Source: Acidobacteriota bacterium
GTDB lineage: Bacteria; Acidobacteriota; UBA890; WLXD01
NCBI GenBank assembly: GCA_012103255.1
Contig: WLXD01000002.1
Coordinates: 62,001-126,000, forward strand
Length of the DNA: 64,000 nt
Direction of reading: 5' to 3'
The notes beneath the pieces are model-generated. The model saw only the letters and a list, made by a program, of their open reading frames with translations, made no database searches and was not told the origin of the DNA. Position numbers and translations under genes: made by a program. Below, one piece after another: positions 26,212 to 35,538 of this stretch; within the stretch, counting starts at the first letter, position 1; each line of letters begins with the position of its first letter.

Positions 26212-26783
26212 GCGCCGAATCTCTGCTGCATGAGTCACAGGCCCTGCTCGAAGGGCACTTCCAACTCTCGTCCGGCAAACACTCGCCCCGCTACCTACAG
26301 TGCGCGGTTGCACTGCAGCACCCGCGCATCGCAGCGGCCCTCGGCGAACGAATCGCCGGCGCCGTGACCGATGTACTTGGCGACGGACCGGATGTTGTCG
26401 TCTCCCCTGCTCTGGGCGGGTTGATCATCGGCCACGAAGTCGGCCGGGCACTGGGGGTGCGTGCCTGTTTCACCGAGCGAGTCGATGGCAGCATGACGAT
26501 GCGTCGCGGCTTCGGCCTCGCCGAAGGTGAGCGCGTCCTCATGGTTGAGGATGTCATCACCACGGGGCTCTCGAGCCGCGAGACGCTCGCCGTGATTCGA
26601 GACCTCGGCGGCGAGCCGGTTGCAACCGCGAGCATCGCCAACCGCTCTGGCAAGGACGCGCTCGATGGCTTGCCGCTCGTCTCGCTTCTTCAGCCAGACT
26701 TCCCAGTATGGGATCCAGAGGCCTGCCCGCTGTGCGCGGATGGTGGAACGGCCATCAAGCCAGGGAGCCGCCCGGCAGCCTAG
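26208..26783 (+). CDS. pyrE: Orotate phosphoribosyltransferase
   Basis: PyrE joins orotate and PRPP to give OMP, the substrate of PyrF encoded on the opposite strand. The 191-residue product has the orotate-side FQLSSGKHSPRYLQC and the PRPP motif VLMVEDVITTGLSSRE, and ends with a cysteine pair (CPLC) in a short tail. It starts with GTG, overlapping the pyrC stop (GTGA). It is the last gene of the operon and stops 12 bases before the convergent mutL stop. carAB is the only de novo UMP step missing from this window. Confidence 0.95.
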   Translation: MSAESLLHESQALLEGHFQLSSGKHSPRYLQCAVALQHPRIAAALGERIAGAVTDVLGDGPDVVVSPALGGLIIGHEVGRALGVRACFTERVDGSMTMRRGFGLAEGERVLMVEDVITTGLSSRETLAVIRDLGGEPVATASIANRSGKDALDGLPLVSLLQPDFPVWDPEACPLCADGGTAIKPGSRPAA

Positions 26784-26795
26784 TTCACACGAACG

Positions 26796-28544
26796 TCAGT
26801 GCCTGCCGATGTCCTTTTCGATCTGCGAGAGGCTCATCCGGAGCATCACTGGGCGGCCGTGAGGGCAGTGCATCGGGGTTTCGCACGACGAGAGCTCGGT
26901 GATCAGGCTGGACATCACCTCGAAGCTGAGCGGCTGATTGGCGCGAACGGCGGAATGGCACGCAATGGAGGCGGCCACATCGTTCTCGAGCACCTCGGCC
27001 GCGCGCGCACCACGCCCTTCTGACAGCGAAGCCAACAGATCCCGAACCAATCTCTCGCCACTCTTCTGGCGAAGAATCTCCGGCACGGCGCGTAGCGACC
27101 AATCTGATCCACCGAACGGCTCGATCTCGAAGCCGAAGGCGGCGAGTGTCTCCGAGAACTGCTCTGCGGCCGCCGATTCCGCACTGGTCAACTCCAGAAC
27201 CTCAGGCACGAGCAGACGCTGAACACGGACACCTTCTGCCTGTCGCTGCGCCAGGACGCGCTCGAAGAGCACGCGCTCATGCGCGACATGCTGATCAATG
27301 ATCAGCAATCCCTCCTCGTCGGCGGCGAGGATGTAGGTATTGGCGTACTGGCCGAGCGGCTGCAGCGAACCACGCACATGCAACCGTTCGGAGTCCATCG
27401 GTATAGGCCGGCGATCTGGTGCATCGCCGTGAACCGACTTCCACTTACCAAGGGGAAGAGACGGCGACGGGCGTATGGCCGGAATCGGCATCTCGTTCAC
27501 GGTCCCGGAGTCGGAGGGCATCGGTAGCGGCGGTGCATACCCTCGGGTAGGCGGCGCCACCTGGCGGGCTACTGCCTGCGTGACCGCGCGGCGGAGGGTG
27601 CCGTAGATGGCACCGGGCTCCACAAAACGGACCTCCGCCTTACGTGGATGCACGTTCACGTCGACCTGCGCCGGATCCAGCTGAATGAAGAGCGCGGCTA
27701 GCGGATAGCGGCCGCGCGGCAGTGTCGTGTCGTACGCAGTTGTGACGGCATGAACCAGGCGTCCATCGGCAACTGCTCGGCCGTTCACGAACAGATGGAC
27801 ATGCGATCTCGTCGCACGGTTCTCTTCGGGCCTGGTCGTTCCCCCGACAACTTCACAGTGATTGCCCTGGTCCTCGACCGCGAGCCAGTTGTCGGCTACA
27901 GCGCCGCCCAGCACCTGGTGCACTCGTTCCACGAGCGAACCGACTGGGGCTGCTGCCATCCTCTCCCGCCCGTCATCCGTGAGGACGAAATGCACGTCCG
28001 GCCGGAGAAGTGCGAAGTCTTCCATCGCCGCCGCGACCCGGCCAGATTCGGTTCGGTCCGTACGCAAGTGCTTCTGCCGGGCGGGAGTGTTGTAGAACAG
28101 GTCGCGCACCGCGATCCGCGTGCCCACCGGCGCTGCGGCATTCTCCAATCGGAGACCTTCGCCCTCGGCGACGCGCGCTCGAATCCCCGGCCCATCGCCC
28201 GTAGCGGTCAACAACTCCACACGCCCCACGGCGGCTATCGACGCCAGCGCCTCACCACGAAAGCCAAGCGTGCCAATGCTGTCGAGATCGTCGACATCCT
28301 GGATCTTACTCGTCGCATGCTGAGTGAATGCCAGAGTGGCATTCGCCTCGTGCATCCCGTGCCCATCGTCGATCACTTCGATCAGGGCGCGGCCGCCAGC
28401 CTCGATTCGGACCTCGACGCGAGACGCTCCCGCATCCAGCGAATTCTCGACCAGTTCCTTAACTACCGAGGCGGGGCGTTCGACAACTTCGCCAGCGGCG
28501 ATCCTATCCACCACCGCGGAGTCGAGTATTCGAATTAGATCCAT
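26796..28544 (-). CDS. mutL: DNA mismatch repair protein MutL (endonuclease type)
   Basis: MutL links mismatch recognition to strand removal. The 582-residue product has the GHKL ATPase region (ELVENSLDAGA, DDGHGM, ATSKI, GFRGEALASI), a Pro-rich linker (about 330-385) and a C-terminal dimerisation domain. The nuclease motif DQHVAHERVLFE (417-428) matches DQHA-x2-E-x4-E with Val for Ala, and ACHSAVR and CPHGRP, which complete the metal site, are also present; so it should nick DNA itself and the organism need not have MutH. mutS is not in the window. Confidence 0.96.
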   Translation of the reverse strand: MDLIRILDSAVVDRIAAGEVVERPASVVKELVENSLDAGASRVEVRIEAGGRALIEVIDDGHGMHEANATLAFTQHATSKIQDVDDLDSIGTLGFRGEALASIAAVGRVELLTATGDGPGIRARVAEGEGLRLENAAAPVGTRIAVRDLFYNTPARQKHLRTDRTESGRVAAAMEDFALLRPDVHFVLTDDGRERMAAAPVGSLVERVHQVLGGAVADNWLAVEDQGNHCEVVGGTTRPEENRATRSHVHLFVNGRAVADGRLVHAVTTAYDTTLPRGRYPLAALFIQLDPAQVDVNVHPRKAEVRFVEPGAIYGTLRRAVTQAVARQVAPPTRGYAPPLPMPSDSGTVNEMPIPAIRPSPSLPLGKWKSVHGDAPDRRPIPMDSERLHVRGSLQPLGQYANTYILAADEEGLLIIDQHVAHERVLFERVLAQRQAEGVRVQRLLVPEVLELTSAESAAAEQFSETLAAFGFEIEPFGGSDWSLRAVPEILRQKSGERLVRDLLASLSEGRGARAAEVLENDVAASIACHSAVRANQPLSFEVMSSLITELSSCETPMHCPHGRPVMLRMSLSQIEKDIGRH

Positions 28545-28553
28545 TGGTCGATC

Positions 28554-29312
28554 TTACCGGACCCCGCCGCGCAGCCGGCGCAGCACACGCAGGGAACGTG
28601 GCGTCCGATCCAACTGCGCACGAATGAAGACCCCAGTCGCCCCCTCAAGAGCACGCACGGCTCCACGGCTCACCTCCCCTCCGGCAAGTTCGCGAGGGGA
28701 GTGCGCGAGTACCACCGCCAGTAGAGTGCGGGCGGGAGGAGCGAGCCGCGTTACGGAGCCCCCCCCACCGCATTCGCGCCCGCAGACGAATCCATCGACG
28801 GCTTCCGCCACCCAGGCGTCGCGGGCGAGATCCCGGCCGCAGTTCGCGCAGTGTGAAAGATCGGGCAGCAGGCCCGAGATTCGAAGTATCCAGATCTCGA
28901 AGTATCTGGCCATGAGCTCGGGATCCGCGCCGGATTCCAATGAATCGAGCACCGCGCTGGTCAGCCGAAACAGTGTCGGCGCAGGGTCATGCTCCGGGGT
29001 GAACCCGATGATCAGTTCCGCCATGTACGCCGCGAGCGGTGCCGTCTCGAGCGTGGCGAGACACTCGAAGTAGGAACGCTCGATCTCGGCCGAAGAAAGG
29101 CGTCCGAGGTCATCCTTTTCGCGCTGAAAGTAGACGACGTGTGAACGCGTGAACGGCTGAAGAGCTGAGCCAAACCGGCTCTTCGGGCGACGCGCCGAAC
29201 GCGCCACAACGCGAATTCGGCCTCGCTCCAGACTGAACATCTCCACGATGAGATCAGCCTCGCCGAGCGGCCAGGTACGGAGCGCGAACGCGCTCGCGTG
29301 GCGGAGGGCCAT
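28554..29312 (-). CDS. recO: DNA repair protein RecO
   Basis: RecO helps load RecA on SSB-coated DNA. The 252-residue product has the N-terminal OB fold (FALRTWPLGEADLIVEMFS, GRIRVVARSARRPKSRFG), a helical middle and a zinc-finger-like set CANCG...C...C near residues 158-185. Length is typical. It lies 2 bases after mgtE and 9 bases before mutL on the same strand. recO downstream of era is an old gene order; here mgtE sits between them. Confidence 0.92.
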   Translation of the reverse strand: MALRHASAFALRTWPLGEADLIVEMFSLERGRIRVVARSARRPKSRFGSALQPFTRSHVVYFQREKDDLGRLSSAEIERSYFECLATLETAPLAAYMAELIIGFTPEHDPAPTLFRLTSAVLDSLESGADPELMARYFEIWILRISGLLPDLSHCANCGRDLARDAWVAEAVDGFVCGRECGGGGSVTRLAPPARTLLAVVLAHSPRELAGGEVSRGAVRALEGATGVFIRAQLDRTPRSLRVLRRLRGGVR

Positions 29313-29314
29313 GA

Positions 29315-30676
29315 TTAACGCGCGAGCAACGCGCTGGCGATCGAGAAGTACGCGATGATTCCCAACACGTCAATAGCCGTGGTCACGAACGGACCGGTTG
29401 CGATCGCCGGGTCCACACCGAGGCGACGCAGGAGCATCGGGACCGAGGCCCCGACCGAGGACGCGATTGCCATCGAGGTGATCAATGAGAGCCCCACGGC
29501 GATCGCCAGGTTCTGATTTTCCGTGGTGACCAGGATCGCTGCTCCCAGAAGAACCCCGAAGATCGCCCCGAGGGCCAGCGAGACCCGGACCTCACGAAAC
29601 AGTGTCACGAGGCGCTGCGCACCAGTCAGGCGTCCGGTGGCCATCCCACGGACGACGATTGTTGCCGCCTGCGTACCGACATTGCCACCCATCCCGACGA
29701 TGATCGGGACGAACGGCGTCAAAAGCATGAACAGCATGGGCTCTTCTTCGTACAGCCCGATGACTTCGGCGGCCAGAATGCCGCCGACCCAGGCAGCGAA
29801 GAGCCAGGGCAGTCGCAACATGACGTTGCGCCAGAGCGGCGCCGTCAGGACCTCCTCCTCATCCTCGCCGACACCCGCCATCAGGAGGATGTCCTCGGTC
29901 TCCTCCTCGCGAATGATGTCAATCACGTCATCGACGGTAATCAAGCCGACGAGTTTGTTCCCGTGATCGACAACCGGCAGCGCAAGATAGTTGTAGCGAG
30001 CCACGAGGTGGGCGACTTCTTCCTGGTCCGTGTCGACGCTGACGGCAACGATCTGCTTGTTCATCACATCGCCGAGAACATCAGCAGGGCTCCGCAAGAT
30101 GAGATCGCGCAGAGAACAAACGCCAACCAGGTGCCCGCGGCCGTCCACAACGTACAGGTAGAAGACCATTTCCAGGTCCTCTGCCCGCGATCGGAGCGCC
30201 TCGATCGCTTCGCCCACCGTGAGTTCCTCGCCGAGCGTGAAGATCTCCGGCGACATGATGCGACCGGCGGTTTCTTCTTCGTATCCGAGTAGGCCCTCAA
30301 CCTCGTCGTGGCCGGCCTGGTCCAGGAGTTCCAGAACGCCGGTGCGAATCTCGTCGGGCAAGTTGGCGGCAATCGCCGCACCATCGTCCGGATCCAGCTG
30401 CGCGAGAATCGTCGCGACTTCAGAGTCGGTGCGGCCCTCAAGGATGCGGGCCGTGTCCGGATCCTCCATTTCGGCGAGCACGTCACCCGCACGCTCCGGA
30501 TCGCGTTGCAGTAGAAGATCGAAGACCTGATCGTTCTCGGACGGGTCGAGAAGCGCGAGAAGGCGCGCCACGTCAGCGGCATGCAGCTTGGAAAGCAGGT
30601 TCGCGGCGTGAGCGCGCGCTCCACGACGGAGCAGACGACGTAGCGGGCTGACCAGCGGGGTTACCCGCTGGCGCAC
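29315..30676 (-). CDS. mgtE: Magnesium transporter MgtE
   Basis: The 453-residue product has the MgtE layout: an N-terminal helical superhelix domain (about 1-120), two CBS domains (about 128-255) that sense Mg, a connecting helix, and five membrane helices in the last 170 residues with PFVPIIVGMGGNVGTQAATIVVRG, shortened here to the key stretch MGGNVGTQA lining the pore. The start is taken as GTG at 30676, which shares a base with the era stop (TAGTG), giving normal family length; ATG at 30745 would overlap era by 70 bases. It lies between era and recO. Confidence 0.93.
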   Translation of the reverse strand: MRQRVTPLVSPLRRLLRRGARAHAANLLSKLHAADVARLLALLDPSENDQVFDLLLQRDPERAGDVLAEMEDPDTARILEGRTDSEVATILAQLDPDDGAAIAANLPDEIRTGVLELLDQAGHDEVEGLLGYEEETAGRIMSPEIFTLGEELTVGEAIEALRSRAEDLEMVFYLYVVDGRGHLVGVCSLRDLILRSPADVLGDVMNKQIVAVSVDTDQEEVAHLVARYNYLALPVVDHGNKLVGLITVDDVIDIIREEETEDILLMAGVGEDEEEVLTAPLWRNVMLRLPWLFAAWVGGILAAEVIGLYEEEPMLFMLLTPFVPIIVGMGGNVGTQAATIVVRGMATGRLTGAQRLVTLFREVRVSLALGAIFGVLLGAAILVTTENQNLAIAVGLSLITSMAIASSVGASVPMLLRRLGVDPAIATGPFVTTAIDVLGIIAYFSIASALLAR

Positions 30677-31587
30677 TACGACTGAATCTCCAGCATGTCC
30701 AATATTGGAGACTGCTCCCGCCACGACGGTTTCACCTTTACCCACAACTCAAGATGGACTGGACGACCCAGCAAATCGGCAATCTGGTGCCGTGCGGCGG
30801 CACCGACCGCGCGTAGCATCTTGCCACCTTTGCCGATCACGATCGGCTTCTGCGTGGGGCGATCTACATAGATCGTGGCATTGATCACCACCGAGCCACC
30901 TTCCTTCTCGGGCTCCGTCCACTGATCGACGCTGACGGCTGTAGTGTACGGCAGCTCCTCGCGCGTGCGATTCAGCAGCTGCTCCCGAACGAACTCTGCT
31001 GCGATAAAACGCTCGGATCTGTCCGTGAGCTCATCTTCACCAAAGAGCATCGCGCCCGGCGGCAGATGACGGAGCAGGTTCTCGACCAGGTTGTCGCAAT
31101 TGGCTCCCTTCAGCGCCGAGATCGGAATGATCTCGACGAACTCACCTTTGCCACTGAACCACTCGATGAGGGGCAGAAGCTCAGGTTTGTGCAGCTGGTC
31201 GACCTTGTTCAGCAGGAGGACCACCGGGAGGTCGGACTCCGCGACCATGTTGAGCATGTACTCGAGGCCGCGCCCACGAGATTCCGTGACATCAACCAAA
31301 ACGGCCACCAGGTCGACCTCGTGCAGGACCTGACGCGTCGTGTCCATCATCCGGCGGTTCATCTTGTAATGCGGTCGATGCACCCCGGGCGTGTCCACGA
31401 AAACCACCTGACCGCTCTCCTGGGTGACCACCCCGCGGATTCGGTGACGCGTTGTCTGCGGCTTGTCGGAGACAATCGAGACCTTCACTCCGATCATGCG
31501 GTTCAGAAGGGTCGACTTCCCGGCGTTCGGACGTCCCACCAGAGCGACCGTACCCGCGCGGAATTCCGCGCCTGCGTCGGCGTTCAT
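30676..31587 (-). CDS. era: GTPase Era
   Basis: Era is a GTPase that binds the 16S rRNA 3' end during 30S assembly. The 303-residue product has G1 VGRPNAGKSTLLNRMIG, G2 with TTRHRIRG, G3 DTPGVHRP, G4 NKVDQL, and a C-terminal KH domain with IVIGKGGKMLRAVGAAAR. The ATG overlaps the stop of the CBS/CorC gene (ATGA). The order ybeY, CorC-like, era is the classical ribosome-maturation neighbourhood, and the 16S dimethylase rsmA is not far downstream on the other strand. Confidence 0.97.
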   Translation of the reverse strand: MNADAGAEFRAGTVALVGRPNAGKSTLLNRMIGVKVSIVSDKPQTTRHRIRGVVTQESGQVVFVDTPGVHRPHYKMNRRMMDTTRQVLHEVDLVAVLVDVTESRGRGLEYMLNMVAESDLPVVLLLNKVDQLHKPELLPLIEWFSGKGEFVEIIPISALKGANCDNLVENLLRHLPPGAMLFGEDELTDRSERFIAAEFVREQLLNRTREELPYTTAVSVDQWTEPEKEGGSVVINATIYVDRPTQKPIVIGKGGKMLRAVGAAARHQIADLLGRPVHLELWVKVKPSWREQSPILDMLEIQS

Positions 31588-32834
31588 ATCTCAGCCGTCT
31601 CCGTTTCGATCACAGTGACGCGAACGCGATGGACGCGTCGCTCGTCGGCATCCACGACGTCAAATCGCAGGCCCCCATACTCAAAACTCTCGCCGCGCAG
31701 CGGCACGCGGCCCAGTTCCCTGAATACGAGCCCGCCCACGGTGTGGAATTCACCTTCCTCGATATCGATTCCGACCGCAGCCTCGAGCTCTTCGAGTTCG
31801 GCCTTGCCGGAAGCCAGAACGCCGTCGGGGCTCACCTCGACCAGGGTCTCCTCATCTTCGTCCTCGTCCTGGATCTCGCCGACTATCTCTTCCAGGACGT
31901 CTTCCAGCGTGACGACGCCCGCGGTACCGCCATATTCGTCGACGACGATCGACAGTTGCTCACGCCGCAGCTGGAACTCGCCCAGAAGCTCGTTCACCTT
32001 CTTGGTCTCGGGCACGAAGTGTGCCGGCCTGATGATTCGCGTGATCGGCTCGGCAGAGTCGGTCTCTCCCAAAGCGGTCACGAGATCCTTGAGATTCGTC
32101 ACGCCGACGACCTGATCCAGGTTGTCGCTGATCACCGGGATCCGTGAGAGACGGTGCTCGGCGATGAGTTTCTGCAGATCGCGCAAGGTCGCGTCGGACT
32201 CGATCGCCACCACGTCAACCCGGGGGGTCATGATCTCCCGAACCACCGCGTCGTCGAACTCTGCGACGCCGCGCAGCAGGGCCTCCTCCGACTCGGATAC
32301 GAGGCCCTCCTCTTCGGCCATATCAAGGAACGTTCCCAGGTCGCCGCCGTCAGGTTCGCCATCCAGAGCCCTCTGACGTTCACGTGCCTGCCGCGCGCGC
32401 CCTTGGAGGTAACCAGCGGGCAGGCTGAACACCGCTCTCTGGGCGACGAACACCAGCCGCAAGGCACCGAGAGCGACACCGGCGCCCGCGAGCGCCACGG
32501 TCCAGTAGGGAAGCAGTTTGTCGACAATCAGATAGACCAACAGCGCCACAGCCACGACCTGTCCGAGCGACCAGCCCATCGCCAGTGCCGCTACCGTGAC
32601 TCTGACGGTCAACAGAACCAGCCAGGTCTGTCGCGCGAGATTCAACGACACGAAAGCCGCGGCGACCGCATCTGGTCCGCCATCGTCCGCTGCCTCATCG
32701 CGATCCCCGGTCGCCCAGATTCTCCGCTGCACTCGATTCAGTCCGCGAGCAGCAACCGCAACCGTTGCGGTCAGCCAGAGCAGAGCCCCGAGCACCACGA
32801 GTTGCGCCACGTCGAGCGCCGAAAGGCCTAGCAT
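31584..32834 (-). CDS. CNNM/CorC-family protein with CBS domains
   Basis: The 416-residue product has an N-terminal membrane region of about three helices (4-25, 67-88, 95-130), a basic amphipathic link, two CBS domains (about 196-320, including REIMTPRVDVVAIESDATL and RIPVISDNLDQVVGVTNLKDL) and a C-terminal CorC_HlyC domain (about 332-412). This is the arrangement of the CorB/CNNM magnesium-efflux proteins; older annotations call it hemolysin. The CorC-type membrane part appears shortened or divergent compared with the usual four-helix DUF21 domain. It overlaps ybeY by 7 bases and era by 4. Confidence 0.88.
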   Translation of the reverse strand: MLGLSALDVAQLVVLGALLWLTATVAVAARGLNRVQRRIWATGDRDEAADDGGPDAVAAAFVSLNLARQTWLVLLTVRVTVAALAMGWSLGQVVAVALLVYLIVDKLLPYWTVALAGAGVALGALRLVFVAQRAVFSLPAGYLQGRARQARERQRALDGEPDGGDLGTFLDMAEEEGLVSESEEALLRGVAEFDDAVVREIMTPRVDVVAIESDATLRDLQKLIAEHRLSRIPVISDNLDQVVGVTNLKDLVTALGETDSAEPITRIIRPAHFVPETKKVNELLGEFQLRREQLSIVVDEYGGTAGVVTLEDVLEEIVGEIQDEDEDEETLVEVSPDGVLASGKAELEELEAAVGIDIEEGEFHTVGGLVFRELGRVPLRGESFEYGGLRFDVVDADERRVHRVRVTVIETETAEI

Positions 32835-33259
32835 CCGAACGCCTTGCGGAGTGCGATGGGGCGAAGGGCTTCTTCGAGTCGCGTCATCGTGCCGTCATCC
32901 GCCGTGTGGTCGAAACCTTGCAAGTGCAGAACTCCGTGAAGACACAGCACAACGACCTCGGCGAGGTAGGGCAGCCTCAGTGCGTGGGCCTGGCGCGCGG
33001 CCTGATCGGTGCAAACGATGATGTCCCCGCGATAGTCGTCTTCTTCGTCCCCATCGCTCGCAAACGACAGGACATCTGTCGTTGTGTTCTTGCCAAGGTA
33101 GTCGTGGTGAAACGCAGTCATTTCGACGTCGTCAACAAACGCGACGCCGATTGTCCCCGGCTCGGCTCCGCCGCCCGCAAATCCCACCCCGGCGATTCCC
33201 ATGAGCGCCGCCGGCGTTGGTATAGGACGCGACTGCCTGTTGCGGGTCACAACGTTCAA
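32828..33259 (-). CDS. ybeY: Endoribonuclease YbeY
   Basis: YbeY is a zinc-dependent RNase in 16S rRNA 3'-end maturation and ribosome quality control. The 143-residue product has the three-His metal motif HGVLHLQGFDH and the nearby TTTDVLSFASD, both diagnostic. It starts with TTG, overlapping the pgpH stop as TTGA. Its conserved neighbours phoH (upstream) and era (downstream) act in the same process. Confidence 0.94.
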   Translation of the reverse strand: MNVVTRNRQSRPIPTPAALMGIAGVGFAGGGAEPGTIGVAFVDDVEMTAFHHDYLGKNTTTDVLSFASDGDEEDDYRGDIIVCTDQAARQAHALRLPYLAEVVVLCLHGVLHLQGFDHTADDGTMTRLEEALRPIALRKAFGC

Positions 33260-35538
33260 GACGTAATCACGGGATTATCAGAAGCACTGTTGATGGAGTC
33301 GGGGTACTCGATCCGGCTGTGGTGCATCCCAGACAGCACGTCGAGGAAGGCCTCTTCGACTTTCGCGAGGTCTCCGAGGGTGATGTCGCACTCGTCGAGT
33401 TGACCGTCATCGAGAACGTTTCTCACCTGGTCGTGGATCATCGCTTGCAGACTGCGCGCGTTGGGGTCATCGATGAGTCGCGACCTCGCCTCCACTCCGT
33501 CCGCAAGCATGATCAGCGCCGCTTCTCTGGTCTGCGGCTTCGGACCCGGGTAGCGATAGTCGAACTCATCGACTCCCTCGTCCCCCGCTGCCTCGGCGGC
33601 CTGGGAGTAGAAGTAGCGGATCAGCGATGTGCCGTGATGCTGCGGGATCGCGTCAAGCAGCGGTCGCGGCAGCTTGTGCTCCTCAGCGTAGGCGATGCCC
33701 TCAGTAACGTGGCGTATCAGCACATCCGCGCTGGCCGATGGAGCCAGGCCTTCGTGCGGATTGCGTGCCCCCTCCTTTTGATTCTCGATGAAGTACTCCG
33801 GTTGCTTCATCTTGCCCACGTCGTGGTAGTAGGCCGCCACCCTGCAGAACAGAGCGTTCGCCCCGATTGCCTCCGCCGCCTTCTCGGTCAGCGTTCCGAT
33901 GACGACGCTGTGGTGATAGGTCCCGGGGGCCACCACCGCCAGCCGCTTCAGCAACGGCAGATTCATGTTGGACAGCTCGAGCAGCTTGATGTCGGTGAGA
34001 GTGTCAAACATGTACTCGAGAGGCGGAAGCAGGGCCGAAGCCAACAGCGCCGCCTGCACCGCACCAAAGAACGCGAGCCCGACCTGGAAGCCCGTGAGAC
34101 TCCATGGAGGCACTGGCTGTTGCATGAGGGAGAGCCCGAGGATCGTCAAGCCGTTCACGACCCCTAGCACAGCAACTGCGCGTAACATCTCGGTCCGTTC
34201 AGCGAAACGCGTCATCGCGAGGACCGCGGCGAACGAGCCGAGAAGACTGAAGAGGGCGAGTTCCACGTCCCCGGTCAGCGCTCCGACGGCTACCGTTTGG
34301 AGCGCCGCGTAGATCCAGGCAACCTCGGCGTCGGCCAGCAGCACCAGGACCAGGGCCCCCATCGCGTACGGGATGGCCAGGCGATATGACTCCGGCACGT
34401 TGTACGGCGTAGCGAGGAACGAGCCTGCTACCGCGTCGCCGATAAACATCATGATCCGGATCATCAGGACGCTGGTGACCAGCATCAAGAGCATCAGCTG
34501 ATACAGGCGAACTACCCGGCGAGGGCGAGGGCACTTGAGTCGATAGCGCGCGAAGCGCCACATCCCGAAGATCGCGAGACCAATAACAACGGTCAATCCG
34601 GCCTGAGATGTCTGGCCGGTGCCACCCGACCATTGACTCCGGAGCGCGGCCAACTCGCGCTCGATCTGCGGAGTCACCGGATCGCCTTCGCGGACAATCG
34701 TTCGGCCACGTTGAACTGTATAGAACGCCTGATCGATCGCCGCCTCCGCCGCCTGCCGGCGCATTTGCGTCTCGTTGGCGTTGAAGTTCAGGTTCGACCT
34801 CGCAAGGAGGGCCAAGAGCTCCCCGAGCGCGCGTTCCATAAGGGGATCGAGTTCAAACGCGGTCTGACTCTCGCGGCGCAGCCAGTCTCGCGCGGCGCGC
34901 AGGTCGCCCACGGACTCCGGGTCCTCGAGCACCCTTTCCTGCTGGTCTGTGATGTCGCGGATTCGGATCGCCGGCGAGACCCCGAGATCGAGGGGATTGA
35001 GCGTGCCAATCAACGAATGCTGGAGTTGCGACCGAAGCAGACGCTCAGCCTCGAGTTCAGTGACCGCGGTGAAGCCCTCCGCCCAGGCCTGCGACATGAA
35101 GTCCGCCGGCAACTGGAGGCCAAACGTGGCTTCCGCGGCCTCGCTCAACCTTGTTTGAGCCTCCTGATCGCGGTCGGCCCAACCCGCGGGCTCTTCCTCA
35201 TTGCCGAGCTCCGCCCTACCCCAGGCGTACAACGCGTTCAGTGACGCGACGGGCGCCTGCCAGGCGAACGGGTCGAAGTCGTATACGTCCACGACGCGTT
35301 GACGAGCCTCATCTCGACGAGCGGTGGTTGCCACCGGGTCGGAAACGCGAAGTTCTACCGGCGCGATCACATCCGCATCGGCGATATCCCCTTCGACAAA
35401 ATCGTAGGAGCGCACGCCGAGCTGTGTACTTGAAATGCCAACGATCGCCGCCAGGGCAACCACTGACCACAGATGCTCGGCATCGAGCAACGCGGTCAAC
35501 AATGAGCGTTGCCCCCGGCGTTTAGGGGGATCACTCAT
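33256..35538 (-). CDS. 7TM-HD phosphohydrolase, PgpH/YqfF family
   Basis: The 760-residue membrane protein has one N-terminal helix (about 24-43), a large extracytoplasmic domain (about 44-300), seven further helices (about 305-510) and a cytoplasmic HD domain (about 540-720). The HD residues are visible in TYHHSVVIGTL and YYHDVGKMKQPEYF, with a later HVTEG and QHHGTSLI. PgpH enzymes hydrolyse the second messenger c-di-AMP, so such signalling may exist here, although no diadenylate cyclase is in the window. It overlaps phoH by 8 bases and ybeY by 4, the usual order in many bacteria. Confidence 0.94.
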   Translation of the reverse strand: MSDPPKRRGQRSLLTALLDAEHLWSVVALAAIVGISSTQLGVRSYDFVEGDIADADVIAPVELRVSDPVATTARRDEARQRVVDVYDFDPFAWQAPVASLNALYAWGRAELGNEEEPAGWADRDQEAQTRLSEAAEATFGLQLPADFMSQAWAEGFTAVTELEAERLLRSQLQHSLIGTLNPLDLGVSPAIRIRDITDQQERVLEDPESVGDLRAARDWLRRESQTAFELDPLMERALGELLALLARSNLNFNANETQMRRQAAEAAIDQAFYTVQRGRTIVREGDPVTPQIERELAALRSQWSGGTGQTSQAGLTVVIGLAIFGMWRFARYRLKCPRPRRVVRLYQLMLLMLVTSVLMIRIMMFIGDAVAGSFLATPYNVPESYRLAIPYAMGALVLVLLADAEVAWIYAALQTVAVGALTGDVELALFSLLGSFAAVLAMTRFAERTEMLRAVAVLGVVNGLTILGLSLMQQPVPPWSLTGFQVGLAFFGAVQAALLASALLPPLEYMFDTLTDIKLLELSNMNLPLLKRLAVVAPGTYHHSVVIGTLTEKAAEAIGANALFCRVAAYYHDVGKMKQPEYFIENQKEGARNPHEGLAPSASADVLIRHVTEGIAYAEEHKLPRPLLDAIPQHHGTSLIRYFYSQAAEAAGDEGVDEFDYRYPGPKPQTREAALIMLADGVEARSRLIDDPNARSLQAMIHDQVRNVLDDGQLDECDITLGDLAKVEEAFLDVLSGMHHSRIEYPDSINSASDNPVITS

